DNA from: Myxococcales bacterium
GTDB taxonomy: Bacteria; Myxococcota_A; Polyangia; Polyangiales; Polyangiaceae
Length of the DNA: 64,000 bases
Direction: 5' to 3'
Assembly (NCBI GenBank): GCA_903642325.1
Contig: CAHJWM010000024.1
Location: 1-64,000 of the forward strand
Shown piece after piece: positions 25,104 to 35,401 of this stretch; the first letter of the stretch is position 1; each line of letters starts with the position of its first letter. A model generated the notes under the pieces. It ran no database searches. It saw only the letters and a program-made list of their open reading frames with translations, and was not told where the DNA came from. The position numbers were made by a program, and so were the translations under genes.

Positions 25104-26503
25104 TGTTCCGCGGTCGCGTGCGTCACGTTCACTTCATCGGCGTCGGTGGTATCGGCATGAGCGGCCTAGCCGAAATTTTGCGCAGCCTGGAGTTCGACGT
25201 GTCCGGCTCCGACTTACGCGCGGGCGAGAACACCAAAAACCTCGAACGCCTCGGCGTGCGCGTCGACGTCGGCCACCGCGCCGATAACGTGCACGGCGCC
25301 GACGTGGTCGTGTACTCGAGCGCTATCGATGACGAGAACCCGGAGGTTCGGGAAGCCCGTTTGCACGGTATCCCGGTGATCCCGCGCGCGGAAATGCTGG
25401 CCGAGCTGATGCGCGTCAAATACGGGATAGCCATCGCTGGCTCGCATGGCAAAACCACGACGACCTCGCTCGTGGCGACCGTGCTGCGTGCGGCCGGTTT
25501 CGACCCCACGGTCGTGGTCGGTGGACGCATGGCCGCCCTCGGCAGCAACGCCCGGCTCGGCGAGGGCAACATGCTGGTGGCGGAAGCGGACGAGAGCGAC
25601 GGTTCTTTTTTGCGCCTGACCCCCACGATCGCCGTCGTCACCAACATCGATCCCGAGCACCTCGATTTCTACAAGACGCACGAGATCTTGAAAGACGCGT
25701 TTCTGCAGTTCATCGAGAAAGTGCCATTTTATGGCCTCGCCGTGCTGTGCCTCGATCATCCGCACGTGCAGGAGCTGCTGCCGCGCATTCAGCGCCGGCA
25801 TGTCACGTACGGGCTCAGCCCGCAGGCCACCTACCACGCGCGCTCGCTCGGCTTTCGTGGGCTGTCCACGAGCTTCGTCGCATTCAATCGGGATAAACCG
25901 CTCGGCGAGTTCACGGTACGCATGCCAGGTCAACACAACGTGCTGAACACGCTGGCCGCGATCGCGGTGGCGGACGAGCTCGAAGTTCCGTTGGACGTCG
26001 TCAAAGAAGCATTGGCGACGTTCCACGGCGTCGCCCGGCGCTTCTCCGTCGTGGACGAGGTCGATGGCGTCGCGCTGGTCGACGATTACGGTCACCACCC
26101 CGCCGAAGTCGAGGCCACCCTGAATGCGGCCCGGCGCGCGTACGACGGTCGGATCCTGGTCGCCTTTCAGCCCCATCGTTACACCCGCACTCAGAATCTG
26201 TTCGACGAGTTCACGCGCGCCTTCAACAACGCCGACCAGCTATTTTTGACGGACATTTATGCGGCGGGCGAAGCGGCTATCCCCGGCATCACTTCCCAAC
26301 ACCTCGCCGAGGCCATCGCCGAGCACGGTCACCAGCACGTGAAGTACTCCCCCGATCGCGCGGCCATGTCTCAGGAGCTCGCCCGCTCGGCCCGCCCGGG
26401 CGACGTGGTGATTGCGCTCGGAGCGGGCGATATCAACAAGGTCTTGAGCGCGGTGGGTAACGCGCTCCGCGCTCGCCAGTCCGGAAGCGGGAGCAAGTCA
26501 TGA
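25103..26503 (+). CDS. murC: UDP-N-acetylmuramate:L-alanine ligase MurC
   Basis: The 466-residue Mur ligase has the N-terminal HFIGVGGIGMSGLAEIL signature and its ATP loop GSHGKTTT at 113-120. The central EADESDGSFL and the C-terminal DDYGHHPAEV and FQPHRYTRT motifs are also present. It adds the first residue of the stem peptide. In many genomes murB and ddl follow. Here ftsQ follows directly, with a four-base overlap. Confidence 0.97.
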   Translation: MFRGRVRHVHFIGVGGIGMSGLAEILRSLEFDVSGSDLRAGENTKNLERLGVRVDVGHRADNVHGADVVVYSSAIDDENPEVREARLHGIPVIPRAEMLAELMRVKYGIAIAGSHGKTTTTSLVATVLRAAGFDPTVVVGGRMAALGSNARLGEGNMLVAEADESDGSFLRLTPTIAVVTNIDPEHLDFYKTHEILKDAFLQFIEKVPFYGLAVLCLDHPHVQELLPRIQRRHVTYGLSPQATYHARSLGFRGLSTSFVAFNRDKPLGEFTVRMPGQHNVLNTLAAIAVADELEVPLDVVKEALATFHGVARRFSVVDEVDGVALVDDYGHHPAEVEATLNAARRAYDGRILVAFQPHRYTRTQNLFDEFTRAFNNADQLFLTDIYAAGEAAIPGITSQHLAEAIAEHGHQHVKYSPDRAAMSQELARSARPGDVVIALGAGDINKVLSAVGNALRARQSGSGSKS

Positions 26504-27414
26504 CCTTGCATCATCCGGACCGCCTGCACGGCGCTAGCATCGTGGCCCCGGCCGAGGGCTATGCGGCGGGCGAAAGCCCAGCGCCCGGTGCGGTTCGAGC
26601 CAACGGCGCGGCCGCCCGCGGCGCCTCGTCCCGAGCGCCGAAGGAAGCGCGTTCGGTGCTCGCCTTGCTCTGGTCTGCCGCGCAGCTCGCCTCGGGGTTG
26701 GCCGTCGTGGTCGGCGCTGCCTTGGCGGTGGCTTGGAGCGCCCACCACTATGCCCTCACCAGCCCGCGCTTTGCGCTGCGCACGCTCGACGTGCAAGGCG
26801 CCAAGCGCACGACCCTCGAGCAGTTGAAGGCGGCCGGGGAAATCCGCGAAGGAGTGAACATGTTCTCCCTCGACACCGACGCCGCCGAACGGAAGATCCT
26901 CGAAAATCCCTGGATTAGCGAGGTCAAGCTGACGCGCCGCCTGCCCAGCACGCTCCGCATCGAGCTCCGCGAACGCGAGGCCAGCGCCGTGGTCGCGCTT
27001 TCGCGGCACGTGTACCTGGTGACGCGCGAGGGTGAGCCGTTCAAGGAGCTCGAGCCGGGGGATCCCTACGATCTGCCGCTGATCACCGGCGCCTCTCCGG
27101 AGAGCCTAGCGCGCGACCGCGCGCGCGAGATCGAGCGGATTCAGACCGGCCTGGAGGTGCTGCGCCAATACGAGCGCGTGCCGCTCGCTAAGGTGTACCC
27201 GGCAGAGGAGGTACACTTGGCGGACTCGGGCGAAGTTACGCTCACGGCGGGCAAAGACGGCGTAACGCTCGAGCTCGGCGCCGGGCCTTGGCGAAAGAAG
27301 CTGCTCATGGCCGAAGAAGTCGTGGGCGAGCTCCGGAAAAAGGGCAGAACACCGGGCATCGTCTTTTTGGACAATCAAGCGCACCCCGAGCGCGTCGTGG
27401 TGAGGATGCGATGA
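26500..27414 (+). CDS. ftsQ: Cell division protein FtsQ
   Basis: This 304-residue bitopic protein has an Ala/Pro-rich cytoplasmic N terminus (about 55 residues), one transmembrane helix (about 65-85), a POTRA domain beginning with FALRTLDVQGAKRTT, and an FtsQ/DivIB beta domain (NPWISEVKLTRRLPSTLRI). FtsQ links early and late divisome proteins. Its stop codon overlaps the ATG of a 44-codon reading frame that leads into ftsA. Confidence 0.92.
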   Translation: MTLHHPDRLHGASIVAPAEGYAAGESPAPGAVRANGAAARGASSRAPKEARSVLALLWSAAQLASGLAVVVGAALAVAWSAHHYALTSPRFALRTLDVQGAKRTTLEQLKAAGEIREGVNMFSLDTDAAERKILENPWISEVKLTRRLPSTLRIELREREASAVVALSRHVYLVTREGEPFKELEPGDPYDLPLITGASPESLARDRAREIERIQTGLEVLRQYERVPLAKVYPAEEVHLADSGEVTLTAGKDGVTLELGAGPWRKKLLMAEEVVGELRKKGRTPGIVFLDNQAHPERVVVRMR

Positions 27415-27541
27415 GCACCCGCGGATCGTGCGAAAAAGTCAGCAATTCAGGCGCCAAAATTTGGCCCCATGAATCTCGACATGGCAGCGTCGCCCAAGTC
27501 TCAGAGAGCCTGAGCGATGCAAGCGGAGCCGCTGACCGAAC

Positions 27542-27545
<4 letters not shown>
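27411..27545 (+). CDS. Candidate 44-residue small protein between ftsQ and ftsA
   Basis: The ATG at 27411 overlaps the ftsQ stop (ATGA), and the TGA at 27543-27545 overlaps the ftsA ATG (ATGA), so this frame fits the coupling pattern used elsewhere in the operon. The product would start M-S-T-R-G-S-C and end A-A-D-R-T. It is hydrophilic, Ser-rich, with no membrane helix or known motif. Codon use is less GC-biased at third positions than in the neighbours (aat, tca, aaa, att), which argues against coding. The alternative is that the 127 bases are an untranslated spacer or hold an ftsA promoter. Confidence 0.35.
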
Positions 27546-28813
<1,268 letters not shown>

Positions 28814-28988
28814 GCGCGCGGGCCGAGACCGATTGCTTGACTTCAGTACGCTACCCAAGACGAGTCACTACACACTGTTCTAGAGCGACGACACGAGTCC
28901 ACGCCCTCTCCAGCGGAGCGGGCAAGGGAAGGCAGACCCGGATTCATGACGACGCGCCACGCGATTATCCAAATCCGGGAGATGGGCG

Positions 28989-30245
28989 ATGAGTTTTTCC
29001 ATTGAATTTGCCGATGAGACGCGCGCTTACCAAGCGCGCATCAAAGTCATTGGCGTCGGCGGCTCGGGCGGTAACGCCATCAACACGATGATCCACTTCG
29101 GCCTCGAGGGCGTTGAGTTCATCACCGTGAACACAGACGCACAAGCCCTGAACTCGAACTCGGCGGCCGAGAAGATCGCGATTGGTCAGAACGTGACCCG
29201 CGGACTTGGCGCAGGAGCGGATCCGGAGCGCGGTCGCAAAGCCGCGCTTGAAGACGTGCAGCGCCTGAAGGACATCGTCGCCGGTGCCGACATGGTGTTC
29301 GTCACGGCCGGCATGGGCGGCGGCACGGGCACGGGCGCGGCGCCGGTGATCGCACAGCTCGCTCGCGAAGCCGGCGCGCTCACGGTGGGTGTCGTGACCA
29401 AGCCCTTTAGCTTCGAGGGTCGTCAACGGCAGCGCCGCGCCGAGGCTGGTTTGGCTGCGCTGAGCGAGCACGTCGATACCCTGATCACGATCCCGAACGA
29501 AAAACTGATGCTGCTCGCGGATGACGACCTGACATTCGTGGAAGCGTTCCGCAAGGCGGACGAGGTACTGTTTCAGGCCGTGCGCGGCATCAGTGACCTC
29601 ATCACTCTGGACGGCATCGTAAACGTGGACTTCGCCGACGTGCGTACGGTCATGGCCGGCATGGGTCGCGCCTTGATGGGCACGGGCTGCGCCAAGGGTG
29701 AGGGCCGTGCGCGCCTGGCGGCCGAGCAAGCCGTGCAATCACCGCTGCTCGACAACATCTCGGTTCACGGCGCCACCGGCGTGCTGATCAACGTGGTCGG
29801 GGGTCCGGACATGAAGATGAAAGAAATCCAGGAGGCGGCTTCGCTAATTCAAGAGCAAGCGCACGAGGACGCCAACATCATCTTCGGTGCCAGCATCGAC
29901 GAGAACATGGCCGACACCCTGAAGGTCACCGTGATCGCTACCGGCTTTCAAAATGCGACCGACGAGCTGCCCGTCGAAGCGTCGCGCGGCGCGCGCGCCA
30001 CCGTGGTTCGTAACGAAGGCCGTGACGCGCCCGCGCCGGCTACGCGTTCCTCGCAGGTTCCGTCCCGCATCGAAGCGCCCGTCCCCGCCTACTCGACACG
30101 CCGCCCGCAAGCGCCGCAAATCACCACGGCCGCGAGCGGGCGCGATTCGCAAATGGCTTTGCCCGTGCGTGAACGCATCACATTCCCGTCCAACATGGAC
30201 ACCGACTGGGACGTGCCCGCGTTCCAGCGTCGCCAAAGCGGCTGA
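28989..30245 (+). CDS. ftsZ: Cell division GTPase FtsZ
   Basis: This is a 418-residue tubulin-like GTPase with an N-terminal [14 protein letters not shown] and a tubulin signature GGGTGTG at 110-116. Later come the T7 loop region (NVDFADV) and a long disordered linker. A conserved C-terminal peptide (DVPAFQRRQ) should bind FtsA. The ribosome binding site GGGAG lies before the ATG. The 175-base gap after ftsA is the longest in the operon and may contain an extra ftsZ promoter, although I see no convincing -35/-10 pair. Confidence 0.97.
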   Translation: MSFSIEFADETRAYQARIKVIGVGGSGGNAINTMIHFGLEGVEFITVNTDAQALNSNSAAEKIAIGQNVTRGLGAGADPERGRKAALEDVQRLKDIVAGADMVFVTAGMGGGTGTGAAPVIAQLAREAGALTVGVVTKPFSFEGRQRQRRAEAGLAALSEHVDTLITIPNEKLMLLADDDLTFVEAFRKADEVLFQAVRGISDLITLDGIVNVDFADVRTVMAGMGRALMGTGCAKGEGRARLAAEQAVQSPLLDNISVHGATGVLINVVGGPDMKMKEIQEAASLIQEQAHEDANIIFGASIDENMADTLKVTVIATGFQNATDELPVEASRGARATVVRNEGRDAPAPATRSSQVPSRIEAPVPAYSTRRPQAPQITTAASGRDSQMALPVRERITFPSNMDTDWDVPAFQRRQSG

Positions 30246-30291
30246 TCACGGTCTCGGCGAGCTCTCACCTCGTGACTCTGGGTATGTCGAA

Positions 30292-30324
30292 GGCCCACGC
30301 CCGAAAGGGTGTGGGCCGTTTTCG
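30292..30324 (+). terminator. Intrinsic terminator of the dcw operon
   Basis: GGCCCACGCCC-GAAA-GGGTGTGGGCC forms an 11-bp stem (one G-U pair) closed by a GAAA tetraloop at 30292-30317. The short T-run GTTTTCG follows. It lies 47 bases after the ftsZ stop. Confidence 0.85.
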
Positions 30325-30403
30325 ATCAGCGCCGTGGATGAGGCGTGAGGCCCGAGAATGGCGTGCGGCGCGAAGGTCGATCGAGGCGGTTATCGATTTC
30401 GAT

Positions 30404-30964
30404 TCAAAGCCCAAGTCGCAGTTGTTCTGGGATGACGGGCGTACTGGCCGAGGGTGGCGCCGCGGGCGGCGGCGCGACCACTTGTTCTTCGTCGCTTCGC
30501 TTGAGCTGCTGTATTTCCCCATCCCTTCGACGCTTGTGTACGAACAAGGGCGGCGGGACCGGCTCTTTCTTCGCGCCGCCCTCGGCGAGCAAGCCGCTCC
30601 GGCGACTGCGGGATTTTTTACCGCCCGTGTCGGAACCGGAGGCAGCGCTCGCGCTGCTGGACGCCATCACGCGCTGCTCGAGGCGCAAGGCGCGCTCGGC
30701 AGCTTTCTTTTCCTCGCGTAAGCGTCGACGTTCAGCGACCCGCTCGATGCGTTCGAGCGCCTTCTGATTGCGCAATGTTTTTTCGCTTTGGCGCGACGCT
30801 TTCTCGTCTTGGACGGACTTTTTCGCCAAGAGCTTCTGGTTCTTCGCTTGCCATTCGATGACTGCGCGCTCGACACGCTCGCGAGCAATGTCTTGGGCAA
30901 TCAGCATCAGGTCTTCGGAGAATGAATCTATGATGTGTCGGATGTCACGCTTGGCCGAGGCCAT
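30404..30964 (-). CDS. Highly charged coiled-coil protein of unknown function
   Basis: This 186-residue protein has a Lys/Arg/Glu-rich N-terminal two-thirds, predicted to be a long helix or coiled coil (RIERVAERRRLREEKKAAERALRL region), and a Pro/Ala-rich tail. There is no signal peptide or membrane segment. A GAGAGGG sequence lies upstream of the ATG. The gene is divergent from the Ser/Thr kinase gene across 155 bp. I do not recognise a family. The strong charge could mean nucleic-acid or ribosome association, but this is a guess. Confidence 0.65.
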   Translation of the reverse strand: MASAKRDIRHIIDSFSEDLMLIAQDIARERVERAVIEWQAKNQKLLAKKSVQDEKASRQSEKTLRNQKALERIERVAERRRLREEKKAAERALRLEQRVMASSSASAASGSDTGGKKSRSRRSGLLAEGGAKKEPVPPPLFVHKRRRDGEIQQLKRSDEEQVVAPPPAAPPSASTPVIPEQLRLGL

Positions 30965-31119
30965 GCTTGCCCTCTCTCATGACAATGCGATACTCGTCAA
31001 GCAGAGTCGTCGCCTGCTTTACACGTTGCCGGCCGCTGAAACCCCAGGAATCTAGGGCAACTCGCGTTTCGGCTCGAACACTCGCGTTTCTGTCATGCTA
31101 AGTTAGCACACTCTCTACG

Positions 31120-32430
31120 ATGCCGGCTGAACTCGAGGCAGTGACCGCGCGCGCCAGGGCGCGTATCGGAACCGTGCTCAAGCAGAAGTGGCGTCTCGAG
31201 CAGTTGCTCGGTGTAGGGGGTATGGCGGCTGTGTACGTCGCGACACATCACACGAGTAAGCGTGCAGCGATCAAGATGCTGCACCCCGAATTGTCGCTCG
31301 ACGCGCACATTCGCAAGCGCTTCGTGCGCGAGGGCTACGTTGCGAACGCCATTGGCCAGCGCGGCGCCGTCGCCATCGATTATGACGATGTTTCGGAGGA
31401 GGGACTTGCTTTCCTAGTCATGGAATTGCTCGAAGGCGAGACCATTGAGCAACGCTGGCTTAGAAAAGGGCACAGGCTGTCCCCCAACGAGGCGCTGTCC
31501 GTCGTCGACCAGCTGCTCGACACGCTGGCGGCCGCGCATGCTCAGGGCATCGTGCACCGCGATTTGAAGCCGGGTAACGTGTTTTTGACTCGGGATGGGA
31601 CGGTCAAGGTCCTCGACTTTGGCATCGCCCGCGTCCGCGAGCTGAGCTCGCCGCTGAACACCACGCTCGCTGGTAGTGCCATGGGAACCCCCGCCTTCAT
31701 GGCGCCGGAGCAGGCCCGGGGCCGCTGGGAGGACGTAGACGGGCGCACGGACTTATGGGCAGTTGGCGCGACCCTTTACACGCTCCTGACTGGCGAGTTC
31801 GTGCACGTCGGGGCCACCGTCAGTGAGACGCTGGCCATGGCGGTAACCCGACCGGCGCGCTCCATCGGCGCACGCCGGCCTGATCTTCACCCGAGCCTGA
31901 TCCGCTTCATCGACAAATCCTTGGCTTACGACAAGGCGAATCGCTTCGCGGATGCGGCGACGATGCAGCACATGTTGCGCGTGACCTTTGCCGAGCTAAA
32001 CGGTGGTTTGGGCAGTGAAGCCATGGCTTTGCAGCTGCCAGATCTGCAGTCCATGCCCTCCAGGCACGCCGTAACCATGCGAAATCGGATGGCGACGCAG
32101 CGCAGGCGAGAGCCAGTGCCAGTGTCAGCGCCCGAGCCTGCCCCCCAGTATCGCCGGCCGGTGACCGCGCTCTGGGTCGCACTGGCCGCTGGGGCCGCGG
32201 CTTTGCTGCTGGGTGTCGCCTGGCTCACTTCCCGACCTCGAGTCAGCGTTCCGTCAAATTCTCCCGAACCTTTCAGCACCGGCTCGAGCGGGGTTTCGAT
32301 TGCGCCGAGCCGACTGCCCGTGATGAGCGCGGCGCCGGCCGAGCCCAGGCCGGTGCGTTTGGACGAGTTGCCGCAGGAGCTCCCGCCGGCGCTCGCTGCA
32401 CCCCGGAAGCCTGGCCTACCTAGGCGCTGA
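31120..32430 (+). CDS. Eukaryotic-type serine/threonine protein kinase (transmembrane)
   Basis: The 436-residue protein has an N-terminal kinase domain (about 20-290): glycine loop LGVGGMAAVY, the AIK lysine, catalytic HRDLKPGN (146-153, Asp148), DFG (166-168) and the APEQARG activation-segment end. A juxtamembrane linker is followed by one helix (ALWVALAAGAAALLLGVAWL, about 350-370). A short Pro-rich extracytoplasmic tail completes the protein, and no ligand-binding domain is visible. Such Hanks-type kinases are abundant in Myxococcota. The substrate is unknown, and the flagellar gene flgF follows convergently 9 bp away. Confidence 0.92.
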   Translation: MPAELEAVTARARARIGTVLKQKWRLEQLLGVGGMAAVYVATHHTSKRAAIKMLHPELSLDAHIRKRFVREGYVANAIGQRGAVAIDYDDVSEEGLAFLVMELLEGETIEQRWLRKGHRLSPNEALSVVDQLLDTLAAAHAQGIVHRDLKPGNVFLTRDGTVKVLDFGIARVRELSSPLNTTLAGSAMGTPAFMAPEQARGRWEDVDGRTDLWAVGATLYTLLTGEFVHVGATVSETLAMAVTRPARSIGARRPDLHPSLIRFIDKSLAYDKANRFADAATMQHMLRVTFAELNGGLGSEAMALQLPDLQSMPSRHAVTMRNRMATQRRREPVPVSAPEPAPQYRRPVTALWVALAAGAAALLLGVAWLTSRPRVSVPSNSPEPFSTGSSGVSIAPSRLPVMSAAPAEPRPVRLDELPQELPPALAAPRKPGLPRR

Positions 32431-32439
32431 CCGTCTCGC

Positions 32440-33177
32440 TTATTTGCCCATGATGCCGGTCGCGGCGCGCTTGTCTATATCGCCGAAAGCTTCGATCACC
32501 TTACTTATCATCTCGAAATTGCGTGAGGTGGTCACCAGCGCCGTCATCCCGGTGACGGCATTGGCATTGGACAGCTCGACGGACTGAGTCTCCAGCAGCG
32601 CGTCGGATGCCACCGCCGCACCTGCGTCCGGTCGCGCCTTGAACAAAACCTGTCCGTCGCGTTCGAGCCCACCCAAGTTCGGGAATGTCACCAGGCCGAG
32701 CTGCTGGCCCACGACGCCGTCCGTGACCAGGTTGCCGTCGCGATCGATGCTGATATTGGCGGCGCGCGGATCGGTCTTCACGGGGCGATGGTTCGCCGCT
32801 AAGACTGGATGGCCGTCAGGTGTCGAGACGGTACCGTCGACGGCCATGCGAAAGCTGCCAGCCCGCGTGTAGCGCTCACCCTGCGGCGTAGACACCACGA
32901 AGAAGCTCTTGTCATCCGAGATGGCCGCATCCAGCGGGCGCCCCGTGTGTACCATCTGCCCGGCGTGAAAATCGGGCACAGTGGTACGGGAGATGGCGTA
33001 ACGCATGGAACGGGTCGCGGTGTCGCCATTGACGGCCTTCACCAGCGTCTGTCGGAACACCGCTTCTTCGGCGCGAAAGCCCGGGGTCGTGGCATTGGCG
33101 ATATTCTGTGCGGCGGTGTCCAGTGCTGCGATCTGCCCGACCGCTCCCGATGCCGCTGACCAAATGCCGGTGCTCAT
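32440..33177 (-). CDS. flgF: Flagellar basal-body rod protein FlgF
   Basis: The product is 245 residues from the ATG at 33177. A longer open frame to 33411 runs through the promoter and is not coding. It has the flagellar rod/hook family N-terminal motif (IAALDTAAQNIANATTPGFRAEE) and the matching C-terminal helix (LSNANAVTGMTALVTTSRNFEMISK). It is close to FlgF/FlgG, and the shorter length plus a separate flgG at 54786-55574 favour FlgF (proximal rod). A sigma54-type promoter lies just upstream, with the predicted +1 about 5 bases before the ATG. Confidence 0.85.
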   Translation of the reverse strand: MSTGIWSAASGAVGQIAALDTAAQNIANATTPGFRAEEAVFRQTLVKAVNGDTATRSMRYAISRTTVPDFHAGQMVHTGRPLDAAISDDKSFFVVSTPQGERYTRAGSFRMAVDGTVSTPDGHPVLAANHRPVKTDPRAANISIDRDGNLVTDGVVGQQLGLVTFPNLGGLERDGQVLFKARPDAGAAVASDALLETQSVELSNANAVTGMTALVTTSRNFEMISKVIEAFGDIDKRAATGIMGK

Positions 33178-33192
33178 GAGTCGTGATCCAGG

Positions 33193-33208
33193 AGCAAGGG
33201 ACGCGCCA
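33193..33208 (-). promoter_or_regulatory. Sigma54 (-24/-12) promoter of flgF
   Basis: Read on the minus strand the site is TGGCGCGTCCCTTGCT. It differs from the consensus TGGCACGNNNNTTGCT at one position, with correct GG-N10-GC spacing. The predicted start is near 33182, giving a leader of about 5 bases to the flgF ATG. Confidence 0.75.
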
Positions 33209-33386
33209 GGCTCGCCGCTCCGCTTTGGGAGACCCGGGTGGACTATCGAAGCGGGCGCGGGGTGTCGAATCCCAGACGATTGACGAAAGAAGTGTCGAGC
33301 CTTTGACACCTTGTGGGTGGCTACCCACCTCTGCCGCAAACGCCGGCCACTTGCGAGCGGGCTCGCTTTCGCAAACACTAGCCGTG

Positions 33387-33716
33387 ATGCGCGCGCCCGC
33401 CGCGGGCCCACTTACCGTGAACCCCCCCGATACCAAAGTTCAAGCCAAGCACCTGAAGGATCTAGACAAGATCCACGAGCTGCTGCGCGCCCTGAACGAC
33501 CCGTACGCAGCCGGCAAAAACGTGGGCGCTTTAGTGGGAAAAATCCCAATCCTGGTTGCCCGCTGCATTCAGCGCGCGGCCTCGCGCTCGAACAAGATCG
33601 AGATCCAAAACATCGATCATGCGATCTCACTGATTGGTAACCGCGGCCTCGAGTCGGAGCTCTTCGACTTGCTCGAAGATTTGACGGTGTTGAAGTCGAA
33701 GCTCGAAAACGGCTAA
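33387..33716 (+). CDS. Small HDOD-like domain protein
   Basis: The product is about 109 residues from the ATG at 33387 (the frame is open upstream to 33183, but that part reads as non-coding). The fold-defining pattern resembles the N-terminal half of HDOD domains: ALNDPYAAGKNVGALVGKIP, then ARCIQRAASRS, then IQNIDHAISLIGNRGLESEL. HDOD proteins are signalling scaffolds. This one is only a half-length domain with no output module. It sits between flgF (divergent) and the muramidase operon. A perfect hairpin (33354-33367) lies just before its start. Confidence 0.55.
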   Translation: MRAPAAGPLTVNPPDTKVQAKHLKDLDKIHELLRALNDPYAAGKNVGALVGKIPILVARCIQRAASRSNKIEIQNIDHAISLIGNRGLESELFDLLEDLTVLKSKLENG

Positions 33717-33795
33717 GCGCTCCGTAGAACCCTGAACGGAAGACGCCGACGCGCCACCAGCCGCGCATTAACGGCACGGCGCGCCGATGCCCCGT

Positions 33796-33811
33796 TGGCC
33801 CAAAACTTGCG
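33796..33811 (+). promoter_or_regulatory. Sigma54 promoter of the muramidase/nonulosonate-type sugar operon
   Basis: TGGCCCAAAACTTGCG has exact GG-N10-GC spacing. It matches the invariant TGGC and TTGC elements. The predicted start near 33822 falls directly at the GTG (33823) chosen for the next gene. Confidence 0.65.
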
Positions 33812-33822
33812 GTTGCTTCAGA

Positions 33823-34644
33823 GTGGCCTCCACGATTCAGAGTATCAGCCTCGGGCCGCCACCCTCGTCCGAGCTCAGCGTCCAGTCGCGGGCGCGTGCA
33901 GAAGCCGCGCCGGAATTCGACGCCCTGCTCAATGCGCGAGCTTTCGCCACGAGCTCGCCCGCGCTCGTGGCGCCAGCGCGCACGCGCCTCGATGGCGCGC
34001 AGGCTGCCGACGCGCTCCGCGCCGCCTGGACGAAGGTCACCGGCCAGCCTCCCAGCGAAAAAACGCTCTCGATTCTTGCCGCGCAATGGGCGCACGAGAC
34101 CGCCAATGGCGGGTCGATGTACAACTACAACTTCGGGGGCATCAAAGGCATGGGTCCGAGCGGGTTGTCCGTCTCGCAGCACACGCGCGAGGGCTTCGGC
34201 AAAAGCGAACGCACGATCACCGACCGTTTTCGGGCCTATCACACTGCCGAGGAGGGCGCGACCGACTACGTGAAGTTGCTCACGCAACGCTTCCCGGAGG
34301 CGACGGCTAGCGCGCAAAGCGGCGACGCGACGGGCTTCGTCAGTGGCCTCAAACAGCGCGGTTACTTCACCGGTGACGCCGCCGCCTACGCGCGATCGGT
34401 GGCGTCGCTCAGCAACCAGGCTCTGACTCACGGCTTTGCGGCCATCGGCTCCCACTTGGGCGAGCTCGGCGCACCCCCGGAGCTCGATTTGCACGCGACG
34501 CCGCTCGCGAGCGAGCGGTACCAAGATTATGCGCTCGGCTCCCAGCCGACGTCGCCACTGATCGACGCCCTGCGCATCGGCGACGAGATCAGCCGCGCCG
34601 CGCTGCGCATCGTGGCCGGCAGTGGCGAGCAAAATAACTCATGA
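33823..34644 (+). CDS. FlgJ-type peptidoglycan hydrolase (glucosaminidase-like domain, no rod-binding domain)
   Basis: The product is about 273 residues from the GTG at 33823. An ATG at 33787 is an alternative, but it would place the promoter inside the gene. A central domain (about 80-200) with LAAQWAHETANGGSMYNYNFGGIKG resembles glucosaminidases of the FlgJ C-terminal/GH73 type, with Glu as the likely catalytic acid and a typical N-F-G-G-I-K-G loop. It probably opens the wall for rod passage. The rod-binding half of FlgJ is encoded separately at 51817-52197. It is first in a tightly coupled operon with the sugar genes. Confidence 0.75.
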   Translation: MASTIQSISLGPPPSSELSVQSRARAEAAPEFDALLNARAFATSSPALVAPARTRLDGAQAADALRAAWTKVTGQPPSEKTLSILAAQWAHETANGGSMYNYNFGGIKGMGPSGLSVSQHTREGFGKSERTITDRFRAYHTAEEGATDYVKLLTQRFPEATASAQSGDATGFVSGLKQRGYFTGDAAAYARSVASLSNQALTHGFAAIGSHLGELGAPPELDLHATPLASERYQDYALGSQPTSPLIDALRIGDEISRAALRIVAGSGEQNNS

Positions 34645-35360
34645 CTCCATTGGCGATGCCCGCCGCCCGCGCCGAAAACACGAGCAGTGATGGCAACTAC
34701 AATTACTTGGACGTGCGCTACAGCGAGCAGCAAAAACCGTATACCGGTTACCCAGCTCAGCTCACCGAGTTCCTTACGCGCGCGTATTTGAGCGGACATC
34801 AGGGCTCCAAGCTGCTCGACCTCGGCTCGGGTCGGGGCGAGTTCCTGCACGGTTTTGCGCGTCAGGGTTTTGACGCGCAAGGCATCGATCGCTCGCGGCC
34901 GAGTGCGCCAAAATTCGAGGAGCCCGTCGTGCTGGCCGACTACGAACGCGCGGGTCTGCCGTTCTCGGACGGCGCGTTCTCGGTGCTCTTCTCGAAGTCC
35001 GTCTTCGAGCACATCGTGGACATCAGTGCTCTCATGAAAGAGTGTCATCGTGTGCTTGCCCCCGGCGGGCGCATGATCGCGCTAGTGCCAGATTGGACCG
35101 CACAATGGCGTCATTTTTATGACGATTGGACGCACGTGCGCCCATTCACGTTGCCCGGGCTTCGAGAATGTGTGGCCTGCCACGGCTTTCAGGTGCGTGA
35201 AGCGGTGCGCTTTCGCCAACTACCGCTGCTCTGGGCTCATCCCTATCTACGCCCGCTAGCGGACGCCGCCGCGCTGCTGCCGACACCCTTCAAGAAATCG
35301 AAATTCGTCCGCTTCTCCAAAGAGTGGATGTTGCTGATCGTGGCTGACAAGCAAGTGTGA
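34641..35360 (+). CDS. Class I SAM-dependent methyltransferase in the sugar operon
   Basis: The 239-residue product shows the SAM motif LLDLGSGRGEFLHGFARQG, an acidic second-strand residue (GIDRS), and the later motif VFEHIVD...HRVLAPGGRMIALVPD typical of sugar and small-molecule methyltransferases. It overlaps the muramidase stop (ATGA) and the following gene (GTGA). Given the neighbours it may O- or N-methylate a sugar, but that is inferred from position only. Confidence 0.8.
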   Translation: MTPLAMPAARAENTSSDGNYNYLDVRYSEQQKPYTGYPAQLTEFLTRAYLSGHQGSKLLDLGSGRGEFLHGFARQGFDAQGIDRSRPSAPKFEEPVVLADYERAGLPFSDGAFSVLFSKSVFEHIVDISALMKECHRVLAPGGRMIALVPDWTAQWRHFYDDWTHVRPFTLPGLRECVACHGFQVREAVRFRQLPLLWAHPYLRPLADAAALLPTPFKKSKFVRFSKEWMLLIVADKQV

Positions 35361-35401
35361 CTGGAACGGGCTTTGCACTGGCAGTCCGCAACTCGGAGAA
35401 C

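Noticed and set aside
33313-33328. Hairpin GTGGGT-GGCT-ACCCAC between flgF and the HDOD-like gene
   Set aside because: The stem is good but short, with no T-tract and no protein or promoter link, so I assign no function.
33183-33386. Upstream extension of the HDOD-like frame
   Set aside because: It contains the flgF promoter and hairpins, and the residues resemble no protein. The ATG at 33387 is preferred.
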